Source of the DNA: Gammaproteobacteria bacterium
GTDB lineage: Bacteria; Pseudomonadota; Gammaproteobacteria; Pseudomonadales; PIVM01
Reading direction: 5' to 3'
DNA length: 32,033 nucleotides
Assembly: GCA_003353945.1 (NCBI GenBank)
Contig: PIVM01000052.1
Span: 1 to 32,033, forward strand
Shown piece after piece: positions 7,751-15,354 of this stretch. The position numbers were made by a program, and so were the translations under genes. Every line of letters begins with the position of its first letter. Position 1 is the stretch's first letter. The notes beneath the pieces are model-generated. The model was not told the origin of the DNA. It saw nothing but the letters and a program-made list of their open reading frames with translations, and ran no database searches.

Positions 7751-10672
7751 ATGACACAAGCCAAGGTATCACGCCGAAAATTTCTTATAGGCGCAACAGC
7801 AGGCACGGCAGCTGTTGGTCTGGGCCTTTATAGTTTAATGCCCAAACACCCCAATAAAGCAGATTTCCTGCCGCAGGAGCTGCCGAAAATTCTGGGAAAG
7901 GATATTCAATATGACGATTTCTCCGATGTCTATCGAGCTAAATGGAAGTGGGATAAAATCGTCAAGGGCACCCATACGCGGGCCAATTGTATTTCGGCCT
8001 GTTCCTGGGATGTGTATGTCAAAGACGGTATTGCCTGGCGTGAAGAACAGAATGCGATTTATGAAGCGCCTCGGGACGATGTGCCGGACCTGAATCCACG
8101 CGGCTGTCAAAAAGGCGCCTGCTACACAGACCTGCAATTGTCCGAAGCGAGAGTGACACACCCGTTAAAGCGTGTGGGTGAGCGTGGTGCTGGCAAATGG
8201 AAGCGTATTAGCTGGGAAGAAGCTTATACCGAGATTGCCGATGGCTTGATTGATGCGGCAATTGATCAGGGCACTGAATCCATTGTCTATGACCACGGTA
8301 CCACCAATGCGGGTTACGGACCGGAGACAGCGGGGGATTTTCGTTTTGCTTCGGCGCTTAAAGTCACTACGATTGATTCCTGGTCCGGTGTCGGCGATAT
8401 GCCGATGGGTGCTATTCAAACCTGGGGTATGTATAACTGTGAAGGCACTTCTGATGATTGGTTTCGCTCCGACTATATCGTCATCTGGATCGGCAACCCG
8501 GTCTATACCCGTATCCCTGAAGTGCACAATATGCATGAAGCGCGTTATCGCGGCGCAAAATTGGTGGTGGTTGCACCTGATCTGAGCCCTAGCACCGTGC
8601 ATGCGGATATGTGGCTCAACATCAAACCGGAAACCGATGCTGCCTTGGGTTTGGCTGTGGCACAGGTGATGATTTCCGAAGGTTTGATCAAACACGATTA
8701 TGTCGTCGAACAGACGGATATGCCTTTTCTGATTCGCAAGGATACCCAGCAGTTTTTGCGAGAAAGCGATCTGAAAAAGGGCGGGGTGGATAACGCACTG
8801 TATTTTTGGGATTCTGCAACAAACGCCCTTGCAATGGCCCCAGGCTGTGAAGGGGATGGAGAAGGTGGTCGCAGTCTTAAACTCGGGCAATTGAAACCGA
8901 CGCTTTCCGGTAACTTTAAAGTAGCGCTTGCTGATGGCAAGGCGGTGGAGTGTTATACCGTTTATGACAAGCTGGTGGCTTCACTTAACAAAGACTACAC
9001 GCCAGAGAAAGCCGCAGAGATTACCGGCTTGAATTCAAGCTTGATTCGTCGATTTGCGCGAGAAATGGCAGCAGCCCCCAATGCGATGATTTTCGCGTCC
9101 TGGGGAGCCTGTAAACATTTTCACAGCGATCTGTTTCAGCGCGCCATGATTCTGTTAATGGCACTAACCGGCAATCAGGGAAAACCCGGTAGTGGTATGC
9201 GTATTGCGGCATGGTGGGGCTTTGATGGTGCTGATGCCATGCTTGCCGACATACCGCTGACCGCGATGGAACAAATGGCTTTGATTCCCAAAGCCATACG
9301 CGGTTTTACGCCGAGGGATTTCGAACATATCTTTACCACCGTCAGTGAAGCCGAAGCCAATACACCGCTGATGCCGTTTCTCTATGTACATGCCGGTTAC
9401 AAGGAACTGTGGGATAAAGAACATCTGCAGGATCCCTCGATGTCCCGTGGCATGGCGAACTATATGCGTGAATCCATTGATAAGGGTTGGGTAAAGATAC
9501 ACCCGGCTGAAGATGTCCAGCCAAAGGTTTTTATCTTCACCGGCTGCAATCCCTTGCGTCGTTGGCCTTCATCACAGATTGCCCGCGATGTTTTCTGGCC
9601 GACACTGGATCTGGTGATTTCGGCTAATTTTCGCATGAGCACGTCGAGCATGTACGCGGATTACTTCCTGCCAGTCGCGGCCTACTATGAAAAGGTGGGC
9701 ATCAAGTATGGGCAGTCTTATGTGCATTACATAATCTGCTCGGACAAGGCAACCGAACCACTCGGCGAATCCAAGTCTGACTGGGAAGTCTTCGGCATGC
9801 TCAGCAAGACTGTGCAAGAACGAGCGATCGCACGCAATATCGGTATGGTGAAGGGCTTTAAGGGACAAGATCATGATCTGAAGACCGTATATGATCGCCA
9901 TACCGAGAACGGAGAGTATGACCCAACTGATCCGGATGATCCCATTAAACTGATGGATAAACTGTTTGAGGGGAGTCCGAGTTGTGCAGCTAATACTGGA
10001 CGCGAAGCGCTGGAGATGGGCGCGGTGCCGATTATCGGACCTTCACGTCCCAGCGTGATTTATCAGAACTACACGGATTATGATCCCAAAGATACACACT
10101 GGCCGCATCGGGATTTTGTTGAGAAGAAAGTTGCTTGGCCTACTTTGACAGGCAGGCAACAGTTTTTTATCGACCACCCCTGGTATATGGAGGCGGGCGA
10201 GGAAATCCCCGTGCACAAAGATCCTCCACATGCGAAAAGCAAGTTGCCTTTGCGGATTAACGGTGGTCATAACCGCTGGAGTATTCATGCCATCTGGCGC
10301 GATCATAAAATGCTGCTACGCTTGCAGCGTGGCGTACCAGCCTGCTTTATGAATCCGAAGGATTGTAGCGAACGTAACATTAAAGACGGTGATACGGTGT
10401 CGGTTTACAATCACAATGGTGAGTTTGAAGCCATGGTAAAAGTCGCAGCCGCAACTGCGCCAGGAGAAGTGATTATTTATCATGCCTGGGAACCCTATCA
10501 GTTTAAAAACTGGAAAGGGCAGCAGGAGCCGGTTGAAGCGCCCTGGAAAGCACTGCACCTGGCTGGTGGTTATTCGCAAATACACTATCGTATGTTTTAT
10601 GGTTCGCCCAGTCATGCTCCACGGGGTGCACCCTGTGAAGTAAAAAAGGTATCTTCACTTCCAGATGCTTGA
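7751..10672 (+). CDS. Tat-exported molybdopterin oxidoreductase, type II DMSO reductase family catalytic subunit
   Basis: The 973-residue protein starts with a twin-arginine signal (SRRKFLIGATAG, residues 7-18) and is therefore exported folded to the periplasm. Iron-sulfur cluster ligands are likely His75, Cys80, Cys84 and Cys119 (RGCQKGACY). GVGDMPMGAIQTWG places Asp216 at the position of the molybdenum-ligating aspartate of type II enzymes. Further matches to the ethylbenzene dehydrogenase and steroid C25 dehydrogenase alpha subunits include PLKRVGERGAGKWKRISWEE and a C-terminal LHLAGGYSQIHYRMFYGSP. Length also fits. These enzymes hydroxylate hydrocarbons with water or reduce oxyanions. GGAG 6 bases before the ATG at 7751 fixes the start. 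No Fe-S beta, heme gamma or chaperone delta subunit gene lies nearby, which is unusual for this class. The substrate is unknown. Confidence 0.85.
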   Translation: MTQAKVSRRKFLIGATAGTAAVGLGLYSLMPKHPNKADFLPQELPKILGKDIQYDDFSDVYRAKWKWDKIVKGTHTRANCISACSWDVYVKDGIAWREEQNAIYEAPRDDVPDLNPRGCQKGACYTDLQLSEARVTHPLKRVGERGAGKWKRISWEEAYTEIADGLIDAAIDQGTESIVYDHGTTNAGYGPETAGDFRFASALKVTTIDSWSGVGDMPMGAIQTWGMYNCEGTSDDWFRSDYIVIWIGNPVYTRIPEVHNMHEARYRGAKLVVVAPDLSPSTVHADMWLNIKPETDAALGLAVAQVMISEGLIKHDYVVEQTDMPFLIRKDTQQFLRESDLKKGGVDNALYFWDSATNALAMAPGCEGDGEGGRSLKLGQLKPTLSGNFKVALADGKAVECYTVYDKLVASLNKDYTPEKAAEITGLNSSLIRRFAREMAAAPNAMIFASWGACKHFHSDLFQRAMILLMALTGNQGKPGSGMRIAAWWGFDGADAMLADIPLTAMEQMALIPKAIRGFTPRDFEHIFTTVSEAEANTPLMPFLYVHAGYKELWDKEHLQDPSMSRGMANYMRESIDKGWVKIHPAEDVQPKVFIFTGCNPLRRWPSSQIARDVFWPTLDLVISANFRMSTSSMYADYFLPVAAYYEKVGIKYGQSYVHYIICSDKATEPLGESKSDWEVFGMLSKTVQERAIARNIGMVKGFKGQDHDLKTVYDRHTENGEYDPTDPDDPIKLMDKLFEGSPSCAANTGREALEMGAVPIIGPSRPSVIYQNYTDYDPKDTHWPHRDFVEKKVAWPTLTGRQQFFIDHPWYMEAGEEIPVHKDPPHAKSKLPLRINGGHNRWSIHAIWRDHKMLLRLQRGVPACFMNPKDCSERNIKDGDTVSVYNHNGEFEAMVKVAAATAPGEVIIYHAWEPYQFKNWKGQQEPVEAPWKALHLAGGYSQIHYRMFYGSPSHAPRGAPCEVKKVSSLPDA

Positions 10673-10815
10673 TTAGCGTTGTTTGATCGTGGCTGTCCCT
10701 TTGAGTTTTTTCGTGCTTGGAAGGGGCTGTTGCAATTAAGGCATGGGGACAAAGCGGCGCCATGGGATGGGGTAGAAAACATTTACAGGTTTTGAAGTTA
10801 GAATGGCAGGTAATT

Positions 10816-11466
10816 ATGGATCAGAATCAAAAATGGTTGTATGAAAAAAGAATCGCTCAGGTAATTGAGGTTTTGGCGAAACGAAATATCGATGCAGAGT
10901 GTTTAGAAAGTGCAGAAGCCGCTGTTGAAAGAGCCGCTGAGCTCATCGCAGTCAATGCGACAGTGGGGCTATCAGGATCAAAAACACTTGAGCAGCTCGG
11001 CTTGGTTAATCGTCTGGAGAAAGAAGGGCGAACTGTAATAAATCAGTACAAAGCAGGTCTTTCGCCAGAGGAGAGCCTGCGGTTGCGTAATGAAGGTGCA
11101 TCTGCGGATTACTTTCTTACCAGTGTTAATGCGATAACCTTACAGGGAGAACTTTTGATTCAAAGCTGTCTTGGACATCGGGTGGCCGGCGTCGCGATGG
11201 CCAATAAAGTCATCATCATTGCTGGCGCACAAAAAATTGTAAAGGATATATCGGAAGGATTGGACAGGACGAGAAATTATGTTGCTCCAATGAACTGCAA
11301 GAGACTGAATAGAAAAACACTTTGTCTGGAGACTGGTTGGTGTGATAAAGAGGCTTGCAATAACAGTGAGTACGAACGAATCTGCTGTCAAACGCTCATT
11401 ATTGAAAGCGAAGCCCAAAAAGGACGCATTCAACTTCTTCTAATCCCTGAAGAGCTGGGTATGTAA
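10816..11466 (+). CDS. LUD-domain protein (LutC/YkgG-like)
   Basis: The 216-residue protein resembles the LUD superfamily of lactate-utilisation proteins. GLSGSKTLEQLGLV (about 51-64) and YFLTSVNAITLQGELL (about 98-113) are the usual LUD segments, followed by GNK/VIIIAGAQKIVKD-type sequence. Its C-terminus carries a cysteine-rich motif, CLETGWCDKEAC then ERICC, close to the TGxCxDC...ERICR pattern of stand-alone LUD proteins, and ends in LLLIPEELGM. AGG a few bases before the ATG at 10816 supports this start over a longer frame. It is the last gene of the rightward redox cluster, 143 bases after the molybdenum enzyme. A role in electron transfer or in handling a redox cofactor is possible. 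Its exact function is unknown. Confidence 0.75.
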   Translation: MDQNQKWLYEKRIAQVIEVLAKRNIDAECLESAEAAVERAAELIAVNATVGLSGSKTLEQLGLVNRLEKEGRTVINQYKAGLSPEESLRLRNEGASADYFLTSVNAITLQGELLIQSCLGHRVAGVAMANKVIIIAGAQKIVKDISEGLDRTRNYVAPMNCKRLNRKTLCLETGWCDKEACNNSEYERICCQTLIIESEAQKGRIQLLLIPEELGM

Positions 11467-11605
11467 AATTTATTCGGATCAAGTGGTTCATTTGCATCGG
11501 CTCAAACCTGATCTAATATATCTATACATTCAAAATTCTTTACCTTTCAAAGATTTCACGCTGCTTGCGGCCGGGTACTTTAATAATACTTGAGAGAAGT
11601 GAACA

Positions 11606-12337
11606 ATGGGAAAAGGTGTTTGTAATGAAATAGTTTGGCAGCATTACGAAGCGCGTATGCTTTTGTGGATAAAAACGAAAACCTCCGATCGGGTGGCATA
11701 CAAAGAATTGTCTAGGAGACCCAAGCTGGGACTATCCTTGCAAAGGTTCCACCGGGCGAAGGAAAATATGAGAACCTCGGCCCACGAACAGAGGAGGATT
11801 GCCAACGAGACTTTGGCTGCGATAAATGAATGCCGTGATCGTATACTTACATACTGGGATCCGTTGCTGGTTGATAAATTTTGTACGGAGCGTGAACTTC
11901 CGGACAAGATTTTCAGCTTACTCTCACGTAGCAGAAAAGTCCTCGCTGAGCGGATCGAGATGTTTGACCACATCGGAAACCTGCCTCAGGTGCTGAGTCG
12001 TATACTCGACAGGGTTGATGGAAAATTGCAAGCCATCACTCCTGCTACCATTAACGAGGGATTAATATTGGACATAGAAATGCACGAACTTACCAATATC
12101 GATCACGAGTTAGACGAGTATGAGAACTGGTATAGGAGAAAAAGCGACAAGGGGGAGCTCGCGGAGGTGGTCCGCAACATGCGCAGCTTGGTTCAACAGG
12201 CATTAGAAGAAAGAAAACAGCTAGAACAGGGCTTTGAATTGTTAAACCCCACCGGGAAGCAGAATATACTGGTTATAAGGCAAGCTAGGCTACTCCGAGT
12301 TGCCAGAGATCTGCGTCGGGCACTGCATGACATTTAA
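11606..12337 (+). CDS. Hypothetical helical protein
   Basis: I do not recognise this 243-residue protein. It is highly charged, predicted mostly alpha-helical, and has no signal peptide or membrane segment. Heptad-like stretches occur around residues 125-150 and 185-215 (for example VRNMRSLVQQALEERKQLEQ). AGAGAAG ahead of the ATG at 11606 can serve as ribosome binding site. AGG and AGA arginine codons are frequent, unlike in the neighbouring redox genes, which hints at a separate origin. It is followed by a strong hairpin at 12377-12418. The next gene is convergent, so it appears to be a single-gene unit. Confidence 0.6.
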   Translation: MGKGVCNEIVWQHYEARMLLWIKTKTSDRVAYKELSRRPKLGLSLQRFHRAKENMRTSAHEQRRIANETLAAINECRDRILTYWDPLLVDKFCTERELPDKIFSLLSRSRKVLAERIEMFDHIGNLPQVLSRILDRVDGKLQAITPATINEGLILDIEMHELTNIDHELDEYENWYRRKSDKGELAEVVRNMRSLVQQALEERKQLEQGFELLNPTGKQNILVIRQARLLRVARDLRRALHDI

Positions 12338-12376
12338 AAAAGCAGTAGCTCGTGGTCAGAGCAAAATCTCTTTAAT

Positions 12377-12418
12377 TGCTCCCAAACCCCTCTCCGGTTA
12401 GAGAGGGTGTTGGGAGCA
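12377..12418. terminator. Long hairpin between convergent genes
   Basis: TGCTCCCAA (12377-12385) pairs with TTGGGAGCA (12410-12418), and CCCTCTC (12388-12394) with GAGAGGG (12401-12407), with a 2x2 internal loop between. It lies between convergent genes and could terminate both, although neither side has a clear T-run. The inner core matches the REP-like hairpin at 4300-4317. Confidence 0.55.
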
Positions 12419-12476
12419 GACTATATGCCTTGGCTTAGATGCTATTTGACGGATTCAGAGTATTGATTGCCCGTCG

Positions 12477-13904
12477 TTAGTTTTCAATTTCAACGGAGCT
12501 AACGGCCAGTTCATTACCGTTATAGGTTCCGTCAACCTCAATCACCATGCCAACCGTTAGGCTGTTAAGTATTGAGCTGAATGAAGAAAGATCCAGATCC
12601 AGTCCCGCCAGTGTGACAGTGCTATCTGCAATGGCCTCAATGGGGGCGCGAAGTTCAACTTCATCTTCTTCGTCTATACGTTCAAGTCTTGCTATCAGCA
12701 ATAACCCGTCACTTAAACTGCCCCTGACCTCCACCCATTGATCGTTACTCATATCGTCCAGGTGTAAAGATATCAAATCTGTCTCACTTTTGTCTTCAAA
12801 CAGTGTTGATGCCGAGGTTTGGGCGCTGATGCCCAATACGGTAAAATGATTACTGGCGCTATCCAACGCGGCGATCGGCGCGGTGATTCGCACGGTATTA
12901 GCCTGTTTGATTTTGATCTTATTGGCCTGCAGTTCCCCAGAGACAATAACGCCTTCAACTTCCACCTTAATACCGTTTACTAGATCGGCACTGGAACCAT
13001 TCTCAATAATGGCGTTTCTGCCATCAATCAGCGTGTTGCCCACCGTAAAATTGCTGAGACTGTCAAAGTCGGTGATAATGCCTTCCACCTCCAGGCTTAG
13101 ATTGTCTTCGAGTGACAGCTCATTGTCTTCGAGCTCTATGCTACTTGCGATTAATTCATTATTGGGGCCAAAGTCCGACCCTTTGACTTCAAGAAACAGA
13201 CCCGGAATCAGCGTATTTTCGGTAATATTGCTGAATTGAGCTTGACTGAAATCGATGGTGAGTCCGGCAATTACCAACTGTTGTTGATCACTATCCAATG
13301 AGAGAATACGACCCTCAATTTCCAGTTCACTACCGCTAATGAAGGTGTCCGATTGTTTTTCGATACGGGTTGCCAGCAAACTGTTATCGCGCTGGCGAAA
13401 TCCACTGACTTCCACCACCTGGCCGACAGCTATTGTACTTAAATCCAGATTGTCCAGTACGGTCAGGCCGTCAATGTGCACATTCACGCCCAGCACAACG
13501 ATAAGAGCCTCATTGCCATTGTTGCTGGTAATATTGTTGCTGGTAATAGCAGTGATAGGACCTTCAATATCTTGGTCATAATGGACTGAGCTGGCGTTTC
13601 CAGCCGTCCTGTCATCGTTAACTTCGCCTTGGACGACAACAAACATGCCCAGTTGTAGCTGATCTTCTGAGCCGTTATTGTCGTTAATATTGATTTCAGC
13701 CACATCCAGCTCAAATTCGACACCGTTGACGAAGATGCTGCCAAAACCGGTTATAGCGCCGCTACTGGTCGTTTGCGAAGACATATCCTGAGTTAAACCG
13801 GTGCCTTCGCTGCCCCCGTTGGAACTGCCTCCGCCAGTACTGCAAGCATTGAGTTGAAAAGCAATGAATAATATGGTGATCGTTAGTTTGAATATAGTAG
13901 TCAT
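12477..13904 (-). CDS. DUF5666-repeat lipoprotein
   Basis: The 475-residue protein begins with a lipoprotein signal peptide (lipobox-like FQLNAC, lipidated Cys about residue 21) and a Gly/Ser linker. It then holds about six or seven tandem beta-rich repeats of the DUF5666 type. Each repeat has a hydrophobic G-x-x-V-E-V-x-G turn, such as LQLGMFVVVQGEV, IAVGQVVEVSGF, LIPGLFLEVKGSD and LTVGMVIEVDG. It is probably anchored on the periplasmic face of a membrane. AAGGAGG 7 bases before the ATG at 13904 fixes the start and rules out the longer frame. That ATG overlaps the stop of the upstream DUF6502 gene (ATGA), so the two are translationally coupled. Function of the family is unknown; an OB-fold-like binding role is plausible. 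Confidence 0.8.
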   Translation of the reverse strand: MTTIFKLTITILFIAFQLNACSTGGGSSNGGSEGTGLTQDMSSQTTSSGAITGFGSIFVNGVEFELDVAEININDNNGSEDQLQLGMFVVVQGEVNDDRTAGNASSVHYDQDIEGPITAITSNNITSNNGNEALIVVLGVNVHIDGLTVLDNLDLSTIAVGQVVEVSGFRQRDNSLLATRIEKQSDTFISGSELEIEGRILSLDSDQQQLVIAGLTIDFSQAQFSNITENTLIPGLFLEVKGSDFGPNNELIASSIELEDNELSLEDNLSLEVEGIITDFDSLSNFTVGNTLIDGRNAIIENGSSADLVNGIKVEVEGVIVSGELQANKIKIKQANTVRITAPIAALDSASNHFTVLGISAQTSASTLFEDKSETDLISLHLDDMSNDQWVEVRGSLSDGLLLIARLERIDEEDEVELRAPIEAIADSTVTLAGLDLDLSSFSSILNSLTVGMVIEVDGTYNGNELAVSSVEIEN

Positions 13905-14731
13905 GAGAAGTCCTCCTTGGGACTGCAATCCTGAAAATAATAGATCCCTATTCCGGCTCTAGCCCGTCGGTGAACTGTCTGTTGCGGGTTAATGTCGAGG
14001 TCGTATTGCGCAAGTCGCTGGTTATAGTGACTTACAAATTGTTGAATTTCTTCGGTGGTAAATTGTTGTATGTGTTCAAGCGCTGAGACGTCAATACAAT
14101 CGTAGGCAACGCTTCGCTGAATTCTCTTTCGTTTGGATCCAGCTGACAAATTGTGATCCAGAGTGGTGAGCAGATCATGAGCCGCATCACCGCAGATACG
14201 CAATTGTTCCTGGTGATCGTGATCGGGTACATAAGATATGTCCAATAGCTCGACGGTCTCTTGAGTTGTATGGACTAGACCCAGGCGCTCCAGTTCATCC
14301 AATACTGCTCTGACGGGAACGTCGATGCTATAGGCTTTGAGCAACTGTTCAAACGAGGGTGTTTGCTCACCGAGATTCAGCACCAGTGGTTTGTTTTGAT
14401 CATCCACAAAACGAGGATCAATCAGCCAGCTGTTAACGACTCGGGAGGCCCGGTTTCGGTTGAGCCCGATTTCGTTGGTGGAGGGGCTGTCGGTGTTTTT
14501 CAGCATTTTCGCGACATCCTTACGGTTAATGCCACTGATGATTGAGACGCGCGATAAGCTCTGTTTGCGACTGTTCAGTTGAAAATCATGGTAAGCAACC
14601 TCGACATAAGCCTGTTTTGCAAGATCCGCAAAAACGCCGTACGGCATGCCATGACGAAGCAGCAACCGAATCAAAGGTTTGAGCAGACGGTTAACGGCTT
14701 GTTGTAGTGTGCTTAGGTTTTGAGTGTTCAT
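13901..14731 (-). CDS. DUF6502 family protein
   Basis: The 276-residue cytoplasmic protein shows the DUF6502 pattern. An N-terminal region (VNRLLKPLIRLLLRHGMPYG then FADLAKQAYVEVA) leads into a winged-helix-like segment, SRVSIISGINRKDVAKML, that resembles a DNA-binding helix-turn-helix. A helical C-terminal part follows. No transmembrane segment is seen. It overlaps the DUF5666 lipoprotein gene by four bases (ATGA), a pairing I know from other gammaproteobacteria. The ATG at 14731 is preferred to an in-frame ATG at 14758 because a 20-base palindrome (14733-14752) lies directly before it, suggesting an operator or leader rather than coding sequence. No clear ribosome binding site precedes either start. 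A regulatory role is inferred from the helix-turn-helix alone. Confidence 0.75.
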   Translation of the reverse strand: MNTQNLSTLQQAVNRLLKPLIRLLLRHGMPYGVFADLAKQAYVEVAYHDFQLNSRKQSLSRVSIISGINRKDVAKMLKNTDSPSTNEIGLNRNRASRVVNSWLIDPRFVDDQNKPLVLNLGEQTPSFEQLLKAYSIDVPVRAVLDELERLGLVHTTQETVELLDISYVPDHDHQEQLRICGDAAHDLLTTLDHNLSAGSKRKRIQRSVAYDCIDVSALEHIQQFTTEEIQQFVSHYNQRLAQYDLDINPQQTVHRRARAGIGIYYFQDCSPKEDFS

Positions 14732-14732
14732 A

Positions 14733-14752
14733 ATTGAGATAATAATCTCAAT
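14733..14752. promoter_or_regulatory. Palindrome ATTGAGAT-AATA-ATCTCAAT at the DUF6502 start
   Basis: Two perfect 8-base arms flank four bases and end one base before the ATG at 14731. The position fits either an operator or an RNA hairpin that covers the start codon region. Autoregulation by the helix-turn-helix-containing DUF6502 product is a reasonable guess. Confidence 0.5.
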
Positions 14753-15013
14753 ATTCACAAATACCAGTAAAAGTAGCCCTTTTATAAGATTAGTGTTTTC
14801 TAACCTGCTTTGTTTTTATGCCAGCATATTGCGAGTGGGATTTCGAATGCGTCTTGGTGTTCTGTGCTCGTATAGTCGCAGGCCAGCTTGTTGGCTGCAG
14901 TATCTAAAAACGGACTCTTCAGCGATTACGGACTGAGTCAACGTAGCTTTTTGTCGATTGATTTACTGATACTACTGGCTGTGTCTTTCAAATCTCAAGT
15001 GTTGACTTGACTG

Positions 15014-15029
15014 CCCACTCTCTCCACCA
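15014..15029 (+). other. tRNA/tmRNA 3'-end-like stretch, possible attachment-site remnant
   Basis: CCCACTCTCTCCACCA resembles the 3' end of a serine tRNA (acceptor strand plus CCA) or of tmRNA, and a T-rich stretch follows. No intact tRNA body precedes it. Such tails are left by integrative elements that recombine at tRNA genes. No integrase is seen in the window, so this is only a candidate. Confidence 0.25.
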
Positions 15030-15354
15030 ATTTTATATTTTAATCCCAAGAATAAACGACAGCTTTGTAACAATTAGAGTCGTTTGCATCCTAATGAGCC
15101 ATGATGGATCTGCCCATAGAAGTCATTCAGGCTACGAGACTTCAGACCTGCACACTGGTATAATGCTGCGCGATAAACGAATCAAGGCAGACATTCGAAG
15201 TTCATTATTAGAATCATAGTAAGGTTTCAAATGTTAGTAATTGCAGAAAATAATGCAGTAGGGTTATATCGTGGTCTTATTTCTCACTGATTTAGTTTAT
15301 GCCTATTATGGAGTTATACCAACTAAACATTTTTCATCATAAGGTTGAATAAAT

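Larger units (their letters stand above)
14732..15354. other. Long intergenic region upstream of the DUF6502 and KamA genes
   Basis: This 623-base divergent region holds no convincing gene. Short frames at 14724-14936 and 15007-15219 lack ribosome binding sites and family-like sequence. Visible elements are the palindrome at 14733-14752, a hairpin TCAAGT-GTTG-ACTTGA at 14995-15010 and a tRNA-tail-like stretch at 15014-15029. Promoters for both flanking genes must lie here. Confidence 0.5.

Noticed and set aside
8165-8890. 241-codon minus-strand frame opposite the molybdenum enzyme
   Set aside because: It lies antisense to conserved molybdopterin-binding sequence and has no family-like features.
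14760-15030. Degenerate tmRNA or tRNA gene upstream of the tRNA-like tail
   Set aside because: No acceptor-stem 5' half, anticodon arm or tag-coding region could be found; only the terminal 16 bases look tRNA-like.
14724-15219. Two small plus-strand frames (14724-14936 and 15007-15219)
   Set aside because: They have no ribosome binding site and low-complexity or unlikely translations, and they overlap palindromes and the tRNA-like tail.
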